The notes under the pieces were generated by a model. It was given only the letters and a program-made list of their open reading frames with translations. It had not been told where the DNA came from and did not search any database. Shown here piece by piece: positions 7,930 to 16,564 of a stretch of 40,268 nucleotides of DNA (positions are counted from its first letter, which is position 1; each line of letters opens with the position of its first letter). Source of the stretch: Candidatus Latescibacterota bacterium. GTDB lineage: Bacteria; Latescibacterota; 4484-107; B68-G9. Location of the stretch: positions 1 to 40,268 of the forward strand of contig DTYS01000043.1 in NCBI GenBank assembly GCA_012961755.1. The letters run 5' to 3'. The position numbers were made by a program, and so were the translations under genes.

Positions 7930-9269
7930 AGCTCCATTACGAGTTCTTTGAACTTCTTTCCCCTCTCCTCGTAGTTCCTGAAAGTATCGTAGCTTGCAGA
8001 TGCGGGAGATAGCAGCACTATGTCCCCGGGAACGGCCGAGCGCGAGGCCTCCTCCAGGGCCTCCTCCAAGGAGGAGCAGAGCTTTAAGCGAGGTCCCCTT
8101 ATAAGCTCGGCAAGCTTGAGGCCGGTCCCACCCAAAAGTAGGACCACCTTGGTCCTCGAGGATATCTCACCCGCGAGCTTTTCGAGGGGAAGTCCCTTGT
8201 CGTAGCCCCCCGCTATGAGCACTACCCTTCCGTCGAAGGCCCTGAGGGCTGCTACCGTCGCCTCGGGCGTGGTCGCCTTGGAGTCGTTGTAGTACCTGAC
8301 CCCCTTCACCTCCCTCACGAACTCCAACCTGTGCTCGAGTCCCCTGAACCTCATTACACCTTCCCTTACGACCTCAGGATCCGCTCCTAAGGCCAAAGCA
8401 GCCGCGGAGGCGGCCATAGCGTTGTACAGGTTGTGGAGGCCCGGCAGGGAAAGGTCGTCCCTTTTAAACAGGAACCTTCCGTCGGCTAAGACCTCGTCCC
8501 CCCTGAGGAACACCCCATCGACCTCCTCACCCGCAGAGAACCCTACGACCCTCCCTTTCAATTCGTACGCCCAGCTCCAGACCAAGGGGTCGTCCCTGTT
8601 GAGCACTGCAAGGTCGTCGGGGCCCTGGAACCTTACTATGTTCCTCTTGGCATCCAGGTAAGCTTCGAACGTCTTATGTCTATCTAGATGGTCCGGGGAG
8701 AGGTTAAGGACCACAGCTACCTGCGGGCTCCTCCGGACATGTTTCAGCGATTCGAGCTGGAAGCTGGAAAGCTCCAGGACCAGAGGGACATCCTGGGGAA
8801 GGGATTCGACCTCATCCAGAAGCGAGCCCCCCAGGTTCCCCCCCACGAGGACCCTCGGGTCGCGTGTGCGGAGGATCTCACCTAAGAGGGCCGTGGTCGT
8901 GGACTTTCCGTTTGAACCCGTGACCCCGACTATACGGGACCTGCAGAGCAGGAAGATGAGGTTGTCGCGCCAGATTATCGGGACCCCAGCATCCCATGCA
9001 GCCTTGAGGTAGGGGGAATCCGGGGGCACGGCAGGACCGGGCACCACGAGGTCTGAGCTTACGAAATCCTCCTTCCTGTGCCCTCCAAACACGAAGCGCA
9101 CGGGAAGGCCGGAAAGTGCGTCCACGGCCTCACGGAGTTCCTCCTCGGGCTTCAGGTCCGTGACGGTGACTTGGGCTCCCTTCCTCAGGAAGAACCTCAC
9201 GGCCCCTACGCCCCCACCGAAGGTCCCGAGGCCCACTATGAGGACCTTCTTACCCTTGAAGTCATACAT
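7926..9269 (-). CDS. murD: UDP-N-acetylmuramoyl-L-alanine--D-glutamate ligase
   Basis: MurD adds D-Glu to UDP-MurNAc-L-Ala in the cytoplasmic stage of peptidoglycan synthesis. It has an N-terminal UDP-binding Rossmann fold (KKVLIVGLGTFGGGVGAVRF), the Mur ATP loop GVTGSNGKSTTT, LNLSPDHLDRH, and RGLEHRLEFVREVKGVRYYNDSKAT with the Lys/Asp motif before the C-terminal domain. The product is 447 aa. The ATG at 9269 is chosen because it overlaps the thrB stop (ATGTATGA) and lies just ahead of the first beta strand; a GTG three codons upstream is possible. It is not in a dcw cluster, although murQ lies further down the same chain. Confidence 0.95.
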   Translation of the reverse strand: MYDFKGKKVLIVGLGTFGGGVGAVRFFLRKGAQVTVTDLKPEEELREAVDALSGLPVRFVFGGHRKEDFVSSDLVVPGPAVPPDSPYLKAAWDAGVPIIWRDNLIFLLCRSRIVGVTGSNGKSTTTALLGEILRTRDPRVLVGGNLGGSLLDEVESLPQDVPLVLELSSFQLESLKHVRRSPQVAVVLNLSPDHLDRHKTFEAYLDAKRNIVRFQGPDDLAVLNRDDPLVWSWAYELKGRVVGFSAGEEVDGVFLRGDEVLADGRFLFKRDDLSLPGLHNLYNAMAASAAALALGADPEVVREGVMRFRGLEHRLEFVREVKGVRYYNDSKATTPEATVAALRAFDGRVVLIAGGYDKGLPLEKLAGEISSRTKVVLLLGGTGLKLAELIRGPRLKLCSSLEEALEEASRSAVPGDIVLLSPASASYDTFRNYEERGKKFKELVMEL

Positions 9270-10110
9270 ACCTCGCACCCTCGAAGTCGGGCTTTAGCAC
9301 CATGGGCTCGGCCCTCACCCCGAACCTACCCCAGGCCCTCACCATGGCCTCCGCGACCTCCTCTCCCTCTCCGAAGCACAGGGCCACTACCGATGGCCCC
9401 GCCCCGCTCAAGGCCGCGCCGCAGGCCCCCGCCTCTAAGGCCGCCTCGCGGACCTCCTCGAACCCGGGCACCGAGCTTTCCCTGTAGGGCTGGTGCAGCC
9501 TGTCCTTCGTGGCCTCCCTCAGGAGGGAAGGGTCCCCTCCCGCTAGGGCCGCGACCAAAATTGACGCCCTTCCGACGTTGTACACCGCGTCCGCGAACGG
9601 AACCCGCTCGGGAAGGAGCTTCCTGGCTGCCGAGGTGTCCGAGCTGAACTCGGGCACCGCCAAGGCCAACCTGAGGCCGGAAGGGGGATCGAGGCGGGAG
9701 AAGACCACACCGCGTTCGGTCCTCACAGCTACCACCAGTCCCCCGAAGAGTGCCGGAGCTGCGTTGTCTGGATGGCCCTCGAGCTCCGTCGCTATGTTCA
9801 GCAGTTCCTCCCTCCCGAAGGGTTCCCCCAGCAGGAGGTTCCCCGCCATTAGCCCGGCGATCCTGGCAGCGGCGCTGCTTCCAAGCCCCCTCGCCTCGGG
9901 TATCGCCTCCTCCCTCCTCACGGAGATCAGGGGCGGCCTCCTTCCGACCCTCGCGAAGGCCTCCCTCAGACCCTGGACCACGAAGTCACATCCGGGCGAG
10001 GGAGGACCCTCCGTGGAGATCTCTACGGTGAGGTAGAGCCTCAGCGCTAGGCCTATACAGTCGAACCCCGGGCCGAGGTTCGACGTGCTCGCTGGGACCC
10101 TTACCTTCAA
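9262..10110 (-). CDS. thrB: Homoserine kinase (GHMP family)
   Basis: ThrB phosphorylates homoserine on the way to threonine. The GHMP signatures are all present: VRVPASTSNLGPGFDCIGLA at the N-terminus, the ATP loop EARGLGSSAAARIAG, ELEGHPDNAAPALFGGLV, TKDRLHQPYR, and ACGAALSGAGPSVVAL near the end. The TTG at 10110 overlaps the stop of the flavin reductase gene (TTGA), has AAGGGG seven bases upstream and gives a 282-aa protein that begins right at the first strand. The frame stays open far upstream, but that part is only the shadow of the preceding gene. Threonine synthase and homoserine dehydrogenase are not in the window. Confidence 0.93.
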   Translation of the reverse strand: MKVRVPASTSNLGPGFDCIGLALRLYLTVEISTEGPPSPGCDFVVQGLREAFARVGRRPPLISVRREEAIPEARGLGSSAAARIAGLMAGNLLLGEPFGREELLNIATELEGHPDNAAPALFGGLVVAVRTERGVVFSRLDPPSGLRLALAVPEFSSDTSAARKLLPERVPFADAVYNVGRASILVAALAGGDPSLLREATKDRLHQPYRESSVPGFEEVREAALEAGACGAALSGAGPSVVALCFGEGEEVAEAMVRAWGRFGVRAEPMVLKPDFEGARYV

Positions 10111-10640
10111 TATTGCCCCTTGTAGCCGGTTATGCCCGTCAGGTACCTCTTCCCCGAGGGGGTGGAGCCGAAGTTGAGGAGGATCTCCTTCTCCCCCGGC
10201 TCCTCGTAGGCGGCCAGTATCCTCCCCAAGAAGACCGTGTGGTCGCCCGCGTCCGCGGTTCCCACCACCTTGCACTCGAAGTTGACCACCGCGCCCCTTA
10301 TCAGGGGAGGACGGACGTATTTGGCCGGCACGGGCTCCAGCTCGGTCTCGGCGAACTTATCCACGTCCCTGCCCGAGCGCGTGCCGCAGAGGAGGGCCGC
10401 CTCCCCCATGCGGGAGTTGGGGTACGCTAATACGAACTCCCCGGTCTCCTTCAGGAGCTCGTGGCTGAACCTGGTCTTTCCCACGGCTATCGCGGCCATG
10501 GGCGGGTCCCCCGAGGCGTGCATTGTCCAGCCTAAGGTTATTATGTTCGGGCGGCCGTTCCTATCGTCCATCGTGACCACGAGGGCTACCCACTCCGGCC
10601 TTATCCTCGCCCATCCCTCTCCGGGCCTGATCTCCCTCAT
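10107..10640 (-). CDS. Flavin reductase-like FMN-binding protein (flavoredoxin type)
   Basis: It is a 177-aa split-barrel flavoprotein that probably binds FMN; substrate and partner are unknown. Recognisable parts are VALVVTMDDRNGRPNIITLG, GWTMHASGDPPMAAIAVGKT, ETGEFVLAYP, and VVNFECKVVGTADAGDHTVFLGRI, all typical of the flavin reductase domain. The ATG at 10640 is chosen over an upstream one because AGGAGG lies immediately before it and a promoter (10660-10688) ends a few bases further up. It is the first gene of the long minus-strand chain and is coupled to thrB by a TTGA overlap. Confidence 0.88.
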   Translation of the reverse strand: MREIRPGEGWARIRPEWVALVVTMDDRNGRPNIITLGWTMHASGDPPMAAIAVGKTRFSHELLKETGEFVLAYPNSRMGEAALLCGTRSGRDVDKFAETELEPVPAKYVRPPLIRGAVVNFECKVVGTADAGDHTVFLGRILAAYEEPGEKEILLNFGSTPSGKRYLTGITGYKGQY

Positions 10641-10659
10641 TTCTCCTCCTCGGCTTCCA

Positions 10660-10688
10660 AATATAATGGGATTTCCTCCATCGCACAA
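10660..10688 (-). promoter_or_regulatory. Sigma-70-like promoter for the flavin reductase-thrB-murD chain
   Basis: Read on the minus strand: TTGTGC (10688-10683), a 17-base spacer, TATATT (10665-10660). The start point would be near 10653, giving a very short leader that is nearly all ribosome-binding site. It lies back to back with the promoter at 10722-10750. Confidence 0.6.
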
Positions 10689-10721
10689 TCCCTTTCAGGA
10701 ACTTGCCATCGGTCTTTCGGC

Positions 10722-10750
10722 TTGACAAGGCCGACCTGTTGAGGTAAATT
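10722..10750 (+). promoter_or_regulatory. Sigma-70-like promoter for the first DUF362 gene
   Basis: TTGACA (10722-10727), 17-base spacer, TAAATT (10745-10750). Transcription would start near 10757, and the Shine-Dalgarno AAGGAGG is at 10773-10779. The -35 box is a perfect consensus. Confidence 0.72.
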
Positions 10751-10784
10751 GAAGCAAAGATCGACCCTTCTAAGGAGGCCCAAC

Positions 10785-12821
10785 ATGAACGTGGTGTCCA
10801 ACAGGAGGTACAAGGTAGCATCGTTTTTGACGGCCTTGGCTTTGATATGCTCGGTGGCCGACAGGGGGAGGAAGGTCCCCATCCCCCCCGAGGTCGGGGC
10901 GGCATCCCCCGAAAGGTCCGTGGTGGTCATAGTCAGGTCGGACGACCCTGAACTTCCGGACCCCGCCCCTCCCGACGCCGTCCTCTCCTACGAGCAGGTG
11001 GACGCCGTGGTCAAGAGGGCGATAAGTCTGGGCAGGTTGGACAGGGTAATAGAGCCCGGGGATTGGGTCGTCTTAAAACCCAACATCGTGACCTGTACAC
11101 CTATAAAGGACAATTACTTAGGAATGGGGAACGATGGAAAGAGGCACAAGGGGCAGGTCACGGACCTGAGGGTGGTCAAAAGCGTGATAGACTATCTCGT
11201 GCATATGGAACGTCCGCCCAGGAGGATAACGATAGCCGAAGGGGGTGCCGAGTGGAGGAACTTGGACGATCCCCTGAAGAACCCGAGCCAGACCGAGGAC
11301 GGCTGGACGGTGCACTGGCCGGAGTTCGGGGGCCTTTCGTACGTGGACATAGTGGACGAGTACGACGGCGTGAACGGCGTAAAGGTGGACATAGTGGACC
11401 TCAACTACGACGACTGGCTGGACGCCGATGGGGTCGTGAGGGGCAACGGACCCCCGATTCCCGTGCCGGACCCGAACCACATGGGGATAACCTGGCTCCA
11501 GAGGCCCGAGGGGTACTACGTCTCCAAGACCCTCTTGGAGTGCGACAAGCTCATAAACCTACCCGTCATGAAGACCCACGATATACCCGGGGTCACCCTC
11601 ATATTCAAGAACTACGTGGGCACGTTCATGCAGAGGGCTTACGGCCAGACGGACAACTCCAAGATGCTGCTACACAGGTACGCCGGTAACGAGAACGTTC
11701 CTAAAGGGTTCATAGATCTGTTTTCCTACCGTCCCACGGACTATGCGATAGTCGAATGCTTCTGGGGGACGGAGGGGAACGGCCCGCAGTGGGGGGACGA
11801 CGTAAAGCTCAACTTGGTCGTGGCGGGGGGCGACCCCGTGGCCACTGAGGCCGTGGCCGCGGCGGTCATGGGCTTCAACCCCAGGGACCTGGATTACCTC
11901 TACTGGGCGGAGGCCAAGGGGTTCGGAACGTTCGATATGGACAGGATAGAGGTCGTGGGGAGGAGCATAGGGGAGGTGAGGTACAGCTTCAAGAAGTCCA
12001 AGGGATGGAGGGGGCAGGGTCCCGGATTCGTGGGGAGGCCGAACAGGGTTTGGCTTTTAAACGGCCCCTACGAGGGAAACGACCTGGACGTGGATTACAT
12101 AGATGAGCACGGCATATCCCCCGAGGAGGGGAGCGTGAGCGGTGGCAAGGAGTGGAGGAGGTACGAGGGTGGGGAGGACTACATAGACCTTTCGGAGGTT
12201 CTGGGCTTAGAACCTACGGTTACAGCGTACGCCTTCGCATACGTGTATGTGTACTCCGACCTAAACGCACAGATATGGACCGGAGCGGACGACGGGATAA
12301 AGGTGTGGCTGAACGGGGAGGTGGTTTTGGAGAAGAAGAGGGCTGGAGGCAAGACCTTGACCCGGAACAAAGTTCCGGTATACCTTAGGAAGGGTATCAA
12401 CAGGCTTCTGGTCAAGGTGAGCAACCTTTACGGAGGATACGGGTTCTCCCTCGGGATATTTGAGGAGGACGGGGATACGCCCTGGGGGCTCAGATATCTC
12501 CTGAGTCCCCAAGTCCAAGTGGGGGAGACCACGCCCGCGCCCTCGTGCTTCGCCTTGTACAGGAACTATCCGAACCCCTTCAACTGCTGGACTACCATCC
12601 CCTTCAGGGTCCCCAAGGAGAGCCTCGTCAGGCTGGACGTGTACGACCTCTCGGGAAGAAGGATAAGGACGCTCGTGAACGCCCGGATTGGCGCCGGGGA
12701 ACATCGGATCGGTTGGGACGGGAGGGACGATACGGGGAGGGAAGTGTCCAGTGGGGTATACGTGGTCAGGATGGAGGCCGGGGAGTTCTCCGATGCGTCG
12801 AAGATCACCTTGTTGCGGTAA
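10785..12821 (+). CDS. Secreted DUF362 protein with C-terminal FlgD/Por-type sorting domain
   Basis: The function is unknown. The 678-aa product has an N-terminal signal or anchor segment (YKVASFLTALALICSVADRG). The DUF362 domain spans about 45-400: VVLKPNIVTC, DLRVVKSVIDYL, LINLPVMKTHDIPGVTLIFK, then NYVGT, and GGDPVATEAVAAAVMGFNP. A beta-sandwich-like region at about 425-560 includes TGADDGIKVWLNGEVV and KGINRLLVKVSNLYGGYGFS; it resembles PA14 or jelly-roll lectin-like modules. The end (about 590-678) is a FlgD Ig-like/type IX sorting domain: YRNYPNPFNCWTTIPF, VRLDVYDLSGRRIRTLV, IGWDGRDDTGREVSSGVYV. The ferredoxin cysteines seen in some DUF362 proteins are absent. The ATG is set by AAGGAGG five bases upstream; an in-frame TTG at 10749 lies inside the promoter. 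A paralogue lies at 36999-39116. Confidence 0.88.
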   Translation: MNVVSNRRYKVASFLTALALICSVADRGRKVPIPPEVGAASPERSVVVIVRSDDPELPDPAPPDAVLSYEQVDAVVKRAISLGRLDRVIEPGDWVVLKPNIVTCTPIKDNYLGMGNDGKRHKGQVTDLRVVKSVIDYLVHMERPPRRITIAEGGAEWRNLDDPLKNPSQTEDGWTVHWPEFGGLSYVDIVDEYDGVNGVKVDIVDLNYDDWLDADGVVRGNGPPIPVPDPNHMGITWLQRPEGYYVSKTLLECDKLINLPVMKTHDIPGVTLIFKNYVGTFMQRAYGQTDNSKMLLHRYAGNENVPKGFIDLFSYRPTDYAIVECFWGTEGNGPQWGDDVKLNLVVAGGDPVATEAVAAAVMGFNPRDLDYLYWAEAKGFGTFDMDRIEVVGRSIGEVRYSFKKSKGWRGQGPGFVGRPNRVWLLNGPYEGNDLDVDYIDEHGISPEEGSVSGGKEWRRYEGGEDYIDLSEVLGLEPTVTAYAFAYVYVYSDLNAQIWTGADDGIKVWLNGEVVLEKKRAGGKTLTRNKVPVYLRKGINRLLVKVSNLYGGYGFSLGIFEEDGDTPWGLRYLLSPQVQVGETTPAPSCFALYRNYPNPFNCWTTIPFRVPKESLVRLDVYDLSGRRIRTLVNARIGAGEHRIGWDGRDDTGREVSSGVYVVRMEAGEFSDASKITLLR

Positions 12822-12823
12822 CC

Positions 12824-12844
12824 GACGGCCCCCTCGGGGCTGTC
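12824..12844 (+). terminator. Possible hairpin after the first DUF362 gene
   Basis: A 9-bp stem with one G-U pair (gacggcccc / ggggctgtc) and a 3-base loop sits two bases after the DUF362 stop. There is no T tract, so it may be a pause or 3'-end stabiliser rather than a true terminator. Confidence 0.3.
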
Positions 12845-12862
12845 CCGGCCTATCTGAAACTC

Positions 12863-12891
12863 TTGCTTTGCCCGGAGGTTTTGGTTTTATT
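12863..12891 (+). promoter_or_regulatory. Possible promoter for the DUF4139-to-kinase chain
   Basis: TTGCTT (12863-12868), 17-base spacer, TTTATT (12886-12891), 18 bases before the ATG at 12910 and directly upstream of its GGAGGTG ribosome site. It is a weaker match than the other promoters here, but correctly placed in the only gap ahead of this long operon. Confidence 0.45.
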
Positions 12892-12909
12892 TGAGCGAGG
12901 AGGTGTCGG

Positions 12910-14235
12910 ATGTTGGCCCTGTTCCTGATCCAGCTCGTCCTTTCGGAGGCCTTCGGAGGGACTTCGGTCACGGTGTACAGTGAGGGTTTCGGATTGGTTA
13001 GGGAGGTGAGGGAGGTCGAACTTAAGAAAGGAATAAACCGTCTGCCCTTCGTGGACGTGGCGGCCCGGATAGACCCGACGTCGGTGCACTTCCGTTCGCT
13101 CACGGCCCCGGAGGAGGTCAAGATCTTGGAACAGAACTTCGAGTACGACCTCGTAAGTCCCGATAAGCTCCTGGAGAAGTACGTAGACCGGGATATAACG
13201 GTGTACACCGAGGAGGGGGATATCTCGGGGAAGCTTCTGAGCCCGGGAAGGGAGATCGTCCTGGAGACCTCCGACGGGGGGGTGAAGGTGGTACGCTCGG
13301 ATGTGATAAGGAGCATATCCTTCCCTTTCCTGCCCGAGGGGCTAATAACGAGGCCGACGTTGGTGTGGGAGCTTGAGTGCGAAAGGCCGGGTAAGCATAA
13401 AGTTGAAGTTAGCTACATAACTGAGGGGATGGGATGGCATGCGGAGTACGTGGGGGTAGTGGAGGAGGGAGAGGACGCCTTAGAGCTTTCGGGATGGGTC
13501 TCGGTGGACAACCGTTCCGGGGCAACTTACGAGGATGCCCTCCTCAAGCTCGTGGCAGGAAGGCCTCACAGGGTGAAGGGGAGGCCGTTAGGTCCCCTCA
13601 GGCCGGCCCAAGCCGTGAGGAAGGAGGCCGCAGAAAGGCCGTTCGAGGAGAGGGCGTTCTTCGAGTACCACCTTTACACTTTGGGCCGCAGGACGACCTT
13701 AAAGGACCGCCAGACCAAACAGATATCCCTGTTCCCGGGGACGGAAGTTCCGGTGGAGAAGGAGTACACCTACGACGCCACGGAGGACGAAAGGCATGTC
13801 CTCGTGCGTCTGATCTTCCTCAACAGGAAGCCCGGGCTCGGCTTCCCATTACCTGCCGGAAAGGTCAGGGTGTACAAGAGGGACAAGGATGAGAGCCTTA
13901 TATTTTTGGGGGAGGATAGGATAGATCACACCCCGGAGGACGAGAAGGTGAAGATCGCTGTAGGGCAGGCCTTCGATATGCTCGGGAGGAGGAGGGTCCT
14001 AGGGCACAGGAAGATAGATGAGCACACCTCCGAGGAGAGGGTGAAGGTCGTCCTGAGGAACCACAAAAGGGAACCTGTGGAGGTGCGGGTGGTGGAGCAC
14101 CTATGGGGGGACTGGGAGATACTGGAGAGCACCCACAGGTGGGAGAAGGAGGATGCGAGGACCGTGATCTTCCCCGTGTCCGTACCGAAGAAGGGGAAGG
14201 CGGAGCTCGTCTACAGGGTCATGTACAGATGGTGA
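12910..14235 (+). CDS. Exported DUF4139 domain protein
   Basis: The role is unknown. DUF4139 is the C-terminal domain of the 'mucoidy inhibitor A' group. The 441-aa product has a short signal peptide (LALFLIQLVLSEAFGG). The start of the domain, TSVTVYSEGFGLVREVREVE, matches proteins in this family, and later come YITEGMGWHAEYVGVV, SGWVSVDNRSGATYEDALLK, DRQTKQISLFPGTEVPVEK and the ending VPKKGKAELVYRVMYRW. It is probably periplasmic or surface-exposed and beta-rich. GGAGGTG lies just upstream of the ATG. It is the first gene of a long plus-strand chain; its stop overlaps a possible alternative start of the HAD gene. Confidence 0.85.
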   Translation: MLALFLIQLVLSEAFGGTSVTVYSEGFGLVREVREVELKKGINRLPFVDVAARIDPTSVHFRSLTAPEEVKILEQNFEYDLVSPDKLLEKYVDRDITVYTEEGDISGKLLSPGREIVLETSDGGVKVVRSDVIRSISFPFLPEGLITRPTLVWELECERPGKHKVEVSYITEGMGWHAEYVGVVEEGEDALELSGWVSVDNRSGATYEDALLKLVAGRPHRVKGRPLGPLRPAQAVRKEAAERPFEERAFFEYHLYTLGRRTTLKDRQTKQISLFPGTEVPVEKEYTYDATEDERHVLVRLIFLNRKPGLGFPLPAGKVRVYKRDKDESLIFLGEDRIDHTPEDEKVKIAVGQAFDMLGRRRVLGHRKIDEHTSEERVKVVLRNHKREPVEVRVVEHLWGDWEILESTHRWEKEDARTVIFPVSVPKKGKAELVYRVMYRW

Positions 14236-14294
14236 GGGAGATGCGGAGGAGCGTCCGGGAGGGCCGTAGACGGGATACATCCGCACTGGAGGAG

Positions 14295-14975
14295 GTGAGG
14301 ATAAGCACCGTTATATTCGACTTGGATGGCACGCTCGTGGACACGGAGCCCGACATACGCAGGGCGGTGGACCACGCCCTCGATGGGATGGGGTTTCCTC
14401 CGGCGCCTCCAGAACGGGTGAGGAAGGGGATAGGACCGGGATCTGAGATCTTCGCAAGGATCATGCTTCCGGAAGGGGGGAAGGGGAGGTGGGAGGAGTG
14501 GCTCTTCAGGTACAGGAGGTACTACACCGAGCACTGTGCAGAGCGTTCGAGGCCCTTCCCAGGCGTCCCTGAGATGTTGGAGAAGCTTAGGTCCCTATGC
14601 CGGATAGCTGTGGCTACCAACAAGCCGAGGTATATGGCCGAGAAGATATTAGATACGTTGGAACTGGGTCAGTTCGTGGACCTGGTAGTAGGGCCGGAGG
14701 ATGTTTCGAGGATAAAGCCGGACCCGGAGATGTTAGAGCTCGTCCTGACCCGCCTGGGGGGAGGACCTCTGGAGACCTTGGTGGTCGGGGATACCGACAA
14801 CGACATCTCAGCAGGGAAGTCGTTGGGGGCCTTGACCTGCGGCGTCACATGGGGATACTTCCCCGAATCGGAGCTTAAAAGGCTCAACCCGGACTTCCTG
14901 GTCGACCGACCGAGGGATGTGGTGAGGATAGTCGAGATCTTCTCGGAGGAGGTGGAGAGCCGTGGAGTACCCTGA
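14295..14975 (+). CDS. HAD family hydrolase, phosphoglycolate phosphatase-like
   Basis: It is a cytoplasmic HAD phosphatase, most like Gph, which removes phosphate from 2-phosphoglycolate; the substrate is not proven. The four HAD motifs are VIFDLDGTLVDTEPD (nucleophile Asp), AVATNKPR (Thr), the Lys in SRIKPDPEML, and VVGDTDNDISAGK (metal Asp pair). The helical cap lies between motifs I and II. The start is uncertain. GTG at 14295 places the first strand at the N-terminus, gives 226 aa, and has GGAGG close upstream. ATG at 14229 overlaps the previous stop but adds 22 arginine-rich residues that the family lacks. Its end overlaps the next gene by 14 bp. Confidence 0.85.
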   Translation: MRISTVIFDLDGTLVDTEPDIRRAVDHALDGMGFPPAPPERVRKGIGPGSEIFARIMLPEGGKGRWEEWLFRYRRYYTEHCAERSRPFPGVPEMLEKLRSLCRIAVATNKPRYMAEKILDTLELGQFVDLVVGPEDVSRIKPDPEMLELVLTRLGGGPLETLVVGDTDNDISAGKSLGALTCGVTWGYFPESELKRLNPDFLVDRPRDVVRIVEIFSEEVESRGVP

Positions 14976-15237
14976 GGACGATAAGATACTGCGCCAACTC
15001 GTGGACCCCGTGGACTTGGAGGCCTTCAGAAACCTTATGGCGAACGCCCACGCTATGGGGAAGAGCGCCGCGGAGATGATAAGGGAGGAGCCCGGCCTCA
15101 CCTCGAGACCTCGCATAAGGCAGCTCTGTCTCAAGGACAAGGGGAAGTTCATATGGGCACAACTGAGGAGGTTCTTCCGGAACTTCGGAAGGACATGGCC
15201 GGACCACAGGAGGATGCACGGTGAAGCTTTTAATTAG
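14962..15237 (+). CDS. 91-aa hypothetical protein
   Basis: The family is not recognised. A GTG start at 14962 has GGAGGTGGAG upstream and overlaps the end of the HAD gene; the 3' end overlaps the next gene's start by 17 bp. Such tight packing on both sides supports it as a real gene. The protein is basic and mostly helical, with no signal peptide. It has an aromatic and arginine-rich C-terminal half (FIWAQLRRFFRNFGRTWPDH) that could bind nucleic acid or a membrane surface; this is speculation. Confidence 0.7.
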   Translation: MEYPEDDKILRQLVDPVDLEAFRNLMANAHAMGKSAAEMIREEPGLTSRPRIRQLCLKDKGKFIWAQLRRFFRNFGRTWPDHRRMHGEAFN

Positions 15238-16564
15238 CGTATCCGGAATAAGGGGGGTCGTGGGAGGTGGCCTCACTCCAGAGGAGGCGGCGAAGTTCGG
15301 CGCTGCGTTCGGCGCGTGGACCGGTGGACCCATAACCTTCGGCAGGGACACTAGGCGTACAGGGGAGATGTTGGAGATGGCGGCCACCTCCGGGATGCTT
15401 TCCGTGGGGGCGAGCGTAATAAGGCTCGGGGTGGTCCCGACCCCGACGGTCCTCTGCTTCGTGCGCTGGGAGAAGGAGGTCTCCGGAGGGGTCATAGTAA
15501 CCGCAAGCCACAACCCTATCCAGTGGAACGGCCTCAAGCTCGTGCACAGGGAGGGAAGGTTCCTGACCAGGAACGAAGGTGAGGCCGTATTGAAGCTATA
15601 CAGGGAGGGACACCCGAGGGCATCGTGGGAATATGTGGGCGAAGTCGCGGACAGGCAGGACGCCATAGACCTTCACATAGGTAAGGTCCTCTCCTCTAAG
15701 CTCATAGACCCGGATTCCATAAGAAGGAGGAAGTTCAAGGTCGTCCTTGACGCCGTGGACGGGGCGGGAAGCGAGGCCGGGGTCAGGTTCTTGAAGAGCT
15801 TGGGGTGCGACGTGGTAGAGCTCAACTGCACCCCCGACGGGAGGTTCCCGAGGGGACCGGAGCCCGTGGCCGAGAACCTTTACAAGTTAGAGGACCTCGT
15901 GAAGGAAAGTGGGGCGGACGTGGGGTTCGGGTTGGATCCAGATGCGGACAGGCTGTCTTTGGTGTCCGAAGAGGGGAAGGCGGTAGGGGGGGAGTACACC
16001 TTGGCCTTAGCGGCGAAGTTCACCTTAGGGAAGAGGCCGGGACCTTTGGTGGTCAACCTTTCCACGAGCCGTACGGCGGAGGACATCGCCGAGGAGTTCG
16101 GTGTCCCCCTCCACAGGGTGCCCGTGGGGGAGGTGAACGTGCTGACCGAGATGTTGAGGCTGGGGTCTCCCGTAGGTGGGGAGGGGAACGGTGGGGTGAT
16201 ACTTCCTGAGGTGAACTACGGTAGGGATTCGCTCGTGGGCATGGCCCTGGTGCTGCAATATATGGCCGAGTCCGGGAAGCCCATCTCCGAACTTGTAGCG
16301 GAGCTTCCCAAATATTTCATGCTCAAGGCGAGGTACAAGGACCCGGGACTGGACGGGGAGAGGGCTATGGAGAAGGTCATGGCCTACTTCGAAGGGGAGG
16401 AGGTGGACACGAGGGACGGGGTCAGGGTCACGAGGGATAAGGCCTGGGTGCACGTGAGGCCCTCCAACACCGAGCCTTTGGTGAGGGTCATAGCGGAGGC
16501 CGAGGACGAAGCGACCGCCGAGGGGCTCGTGGACGAAGTTATAAAAATTATAGCGGGGAAATGA
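15221..16564 (+). CDS. glmM: Alpha-D-phosphohexomutase, probably phosphoglucosamine mutase
   Basis: The enzyme interconverts the 6- and 1-phosphates of glucosamine (or of glucose or mannose), supplying UDP-GlcNAc for the wall and envelope. The 447-aa protein has all four active-site loops. SVSGIRGVVGGGLTPEE opens the protein. The phosphoserine loop is VTASHNPIQWNGLK, the metal loop is DPDADR, the sugar loop is GEGNGGVI, and the phosphate loop is RPSNTEPLVR. The GEGNGG loop resembles archaeal-type GlmM rather than E. coli GlmM (GEQSGH), so a phosphomannomutase or mixed activity is possible. GTG start with AGGAGG upstream; the stop overlaps the next ATG (ATGA). Confidence 0.88.
   Translation: MKLLISVSGIRGVVGGGLTPEEAAKFGAAFGAWTGGPITFGRDTRRTGEMLEMAATSGMLSVGASVIRLGVVPTPTVLCFVRWEKEVSGGVIVTASHNPIQWNGLKLVHREGRFLTRNEGEAVLKLYREGHPRASWEYVGEVADRQDAIDLHIGKVLSSKLIDPDSIRRRKFKVVLDAVDGAGSEAGVRFLKSLGCDVVELNCTPDGRFPRGPEPVAENLYKLEDLVKESGADVGFGLDPDADRLSLVSEEGKAVGGEYTLALAAKFTLGKRPGPLVVNLSTSRTAEDIAEEFGVPLHRVPVGEVNVLTEMLRLGSPVGGEGNGGVILPEVNYGRDSLVGMALVLQYMAESGKPISELVAELPKYFMLKARYKDPGLDGERAMEKVMAYFEGEEVDTRDGVRVTRDKAWVHVRPSNTEPLVRVIAEAEDEATAEGLVDEVIKIIAGK

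Noticed and set aside
12824..12844. Hairpin after the first DUF362 gene considered as a full terminator.
   Set aside because: It lacks a T tract; listed only with low confidence.
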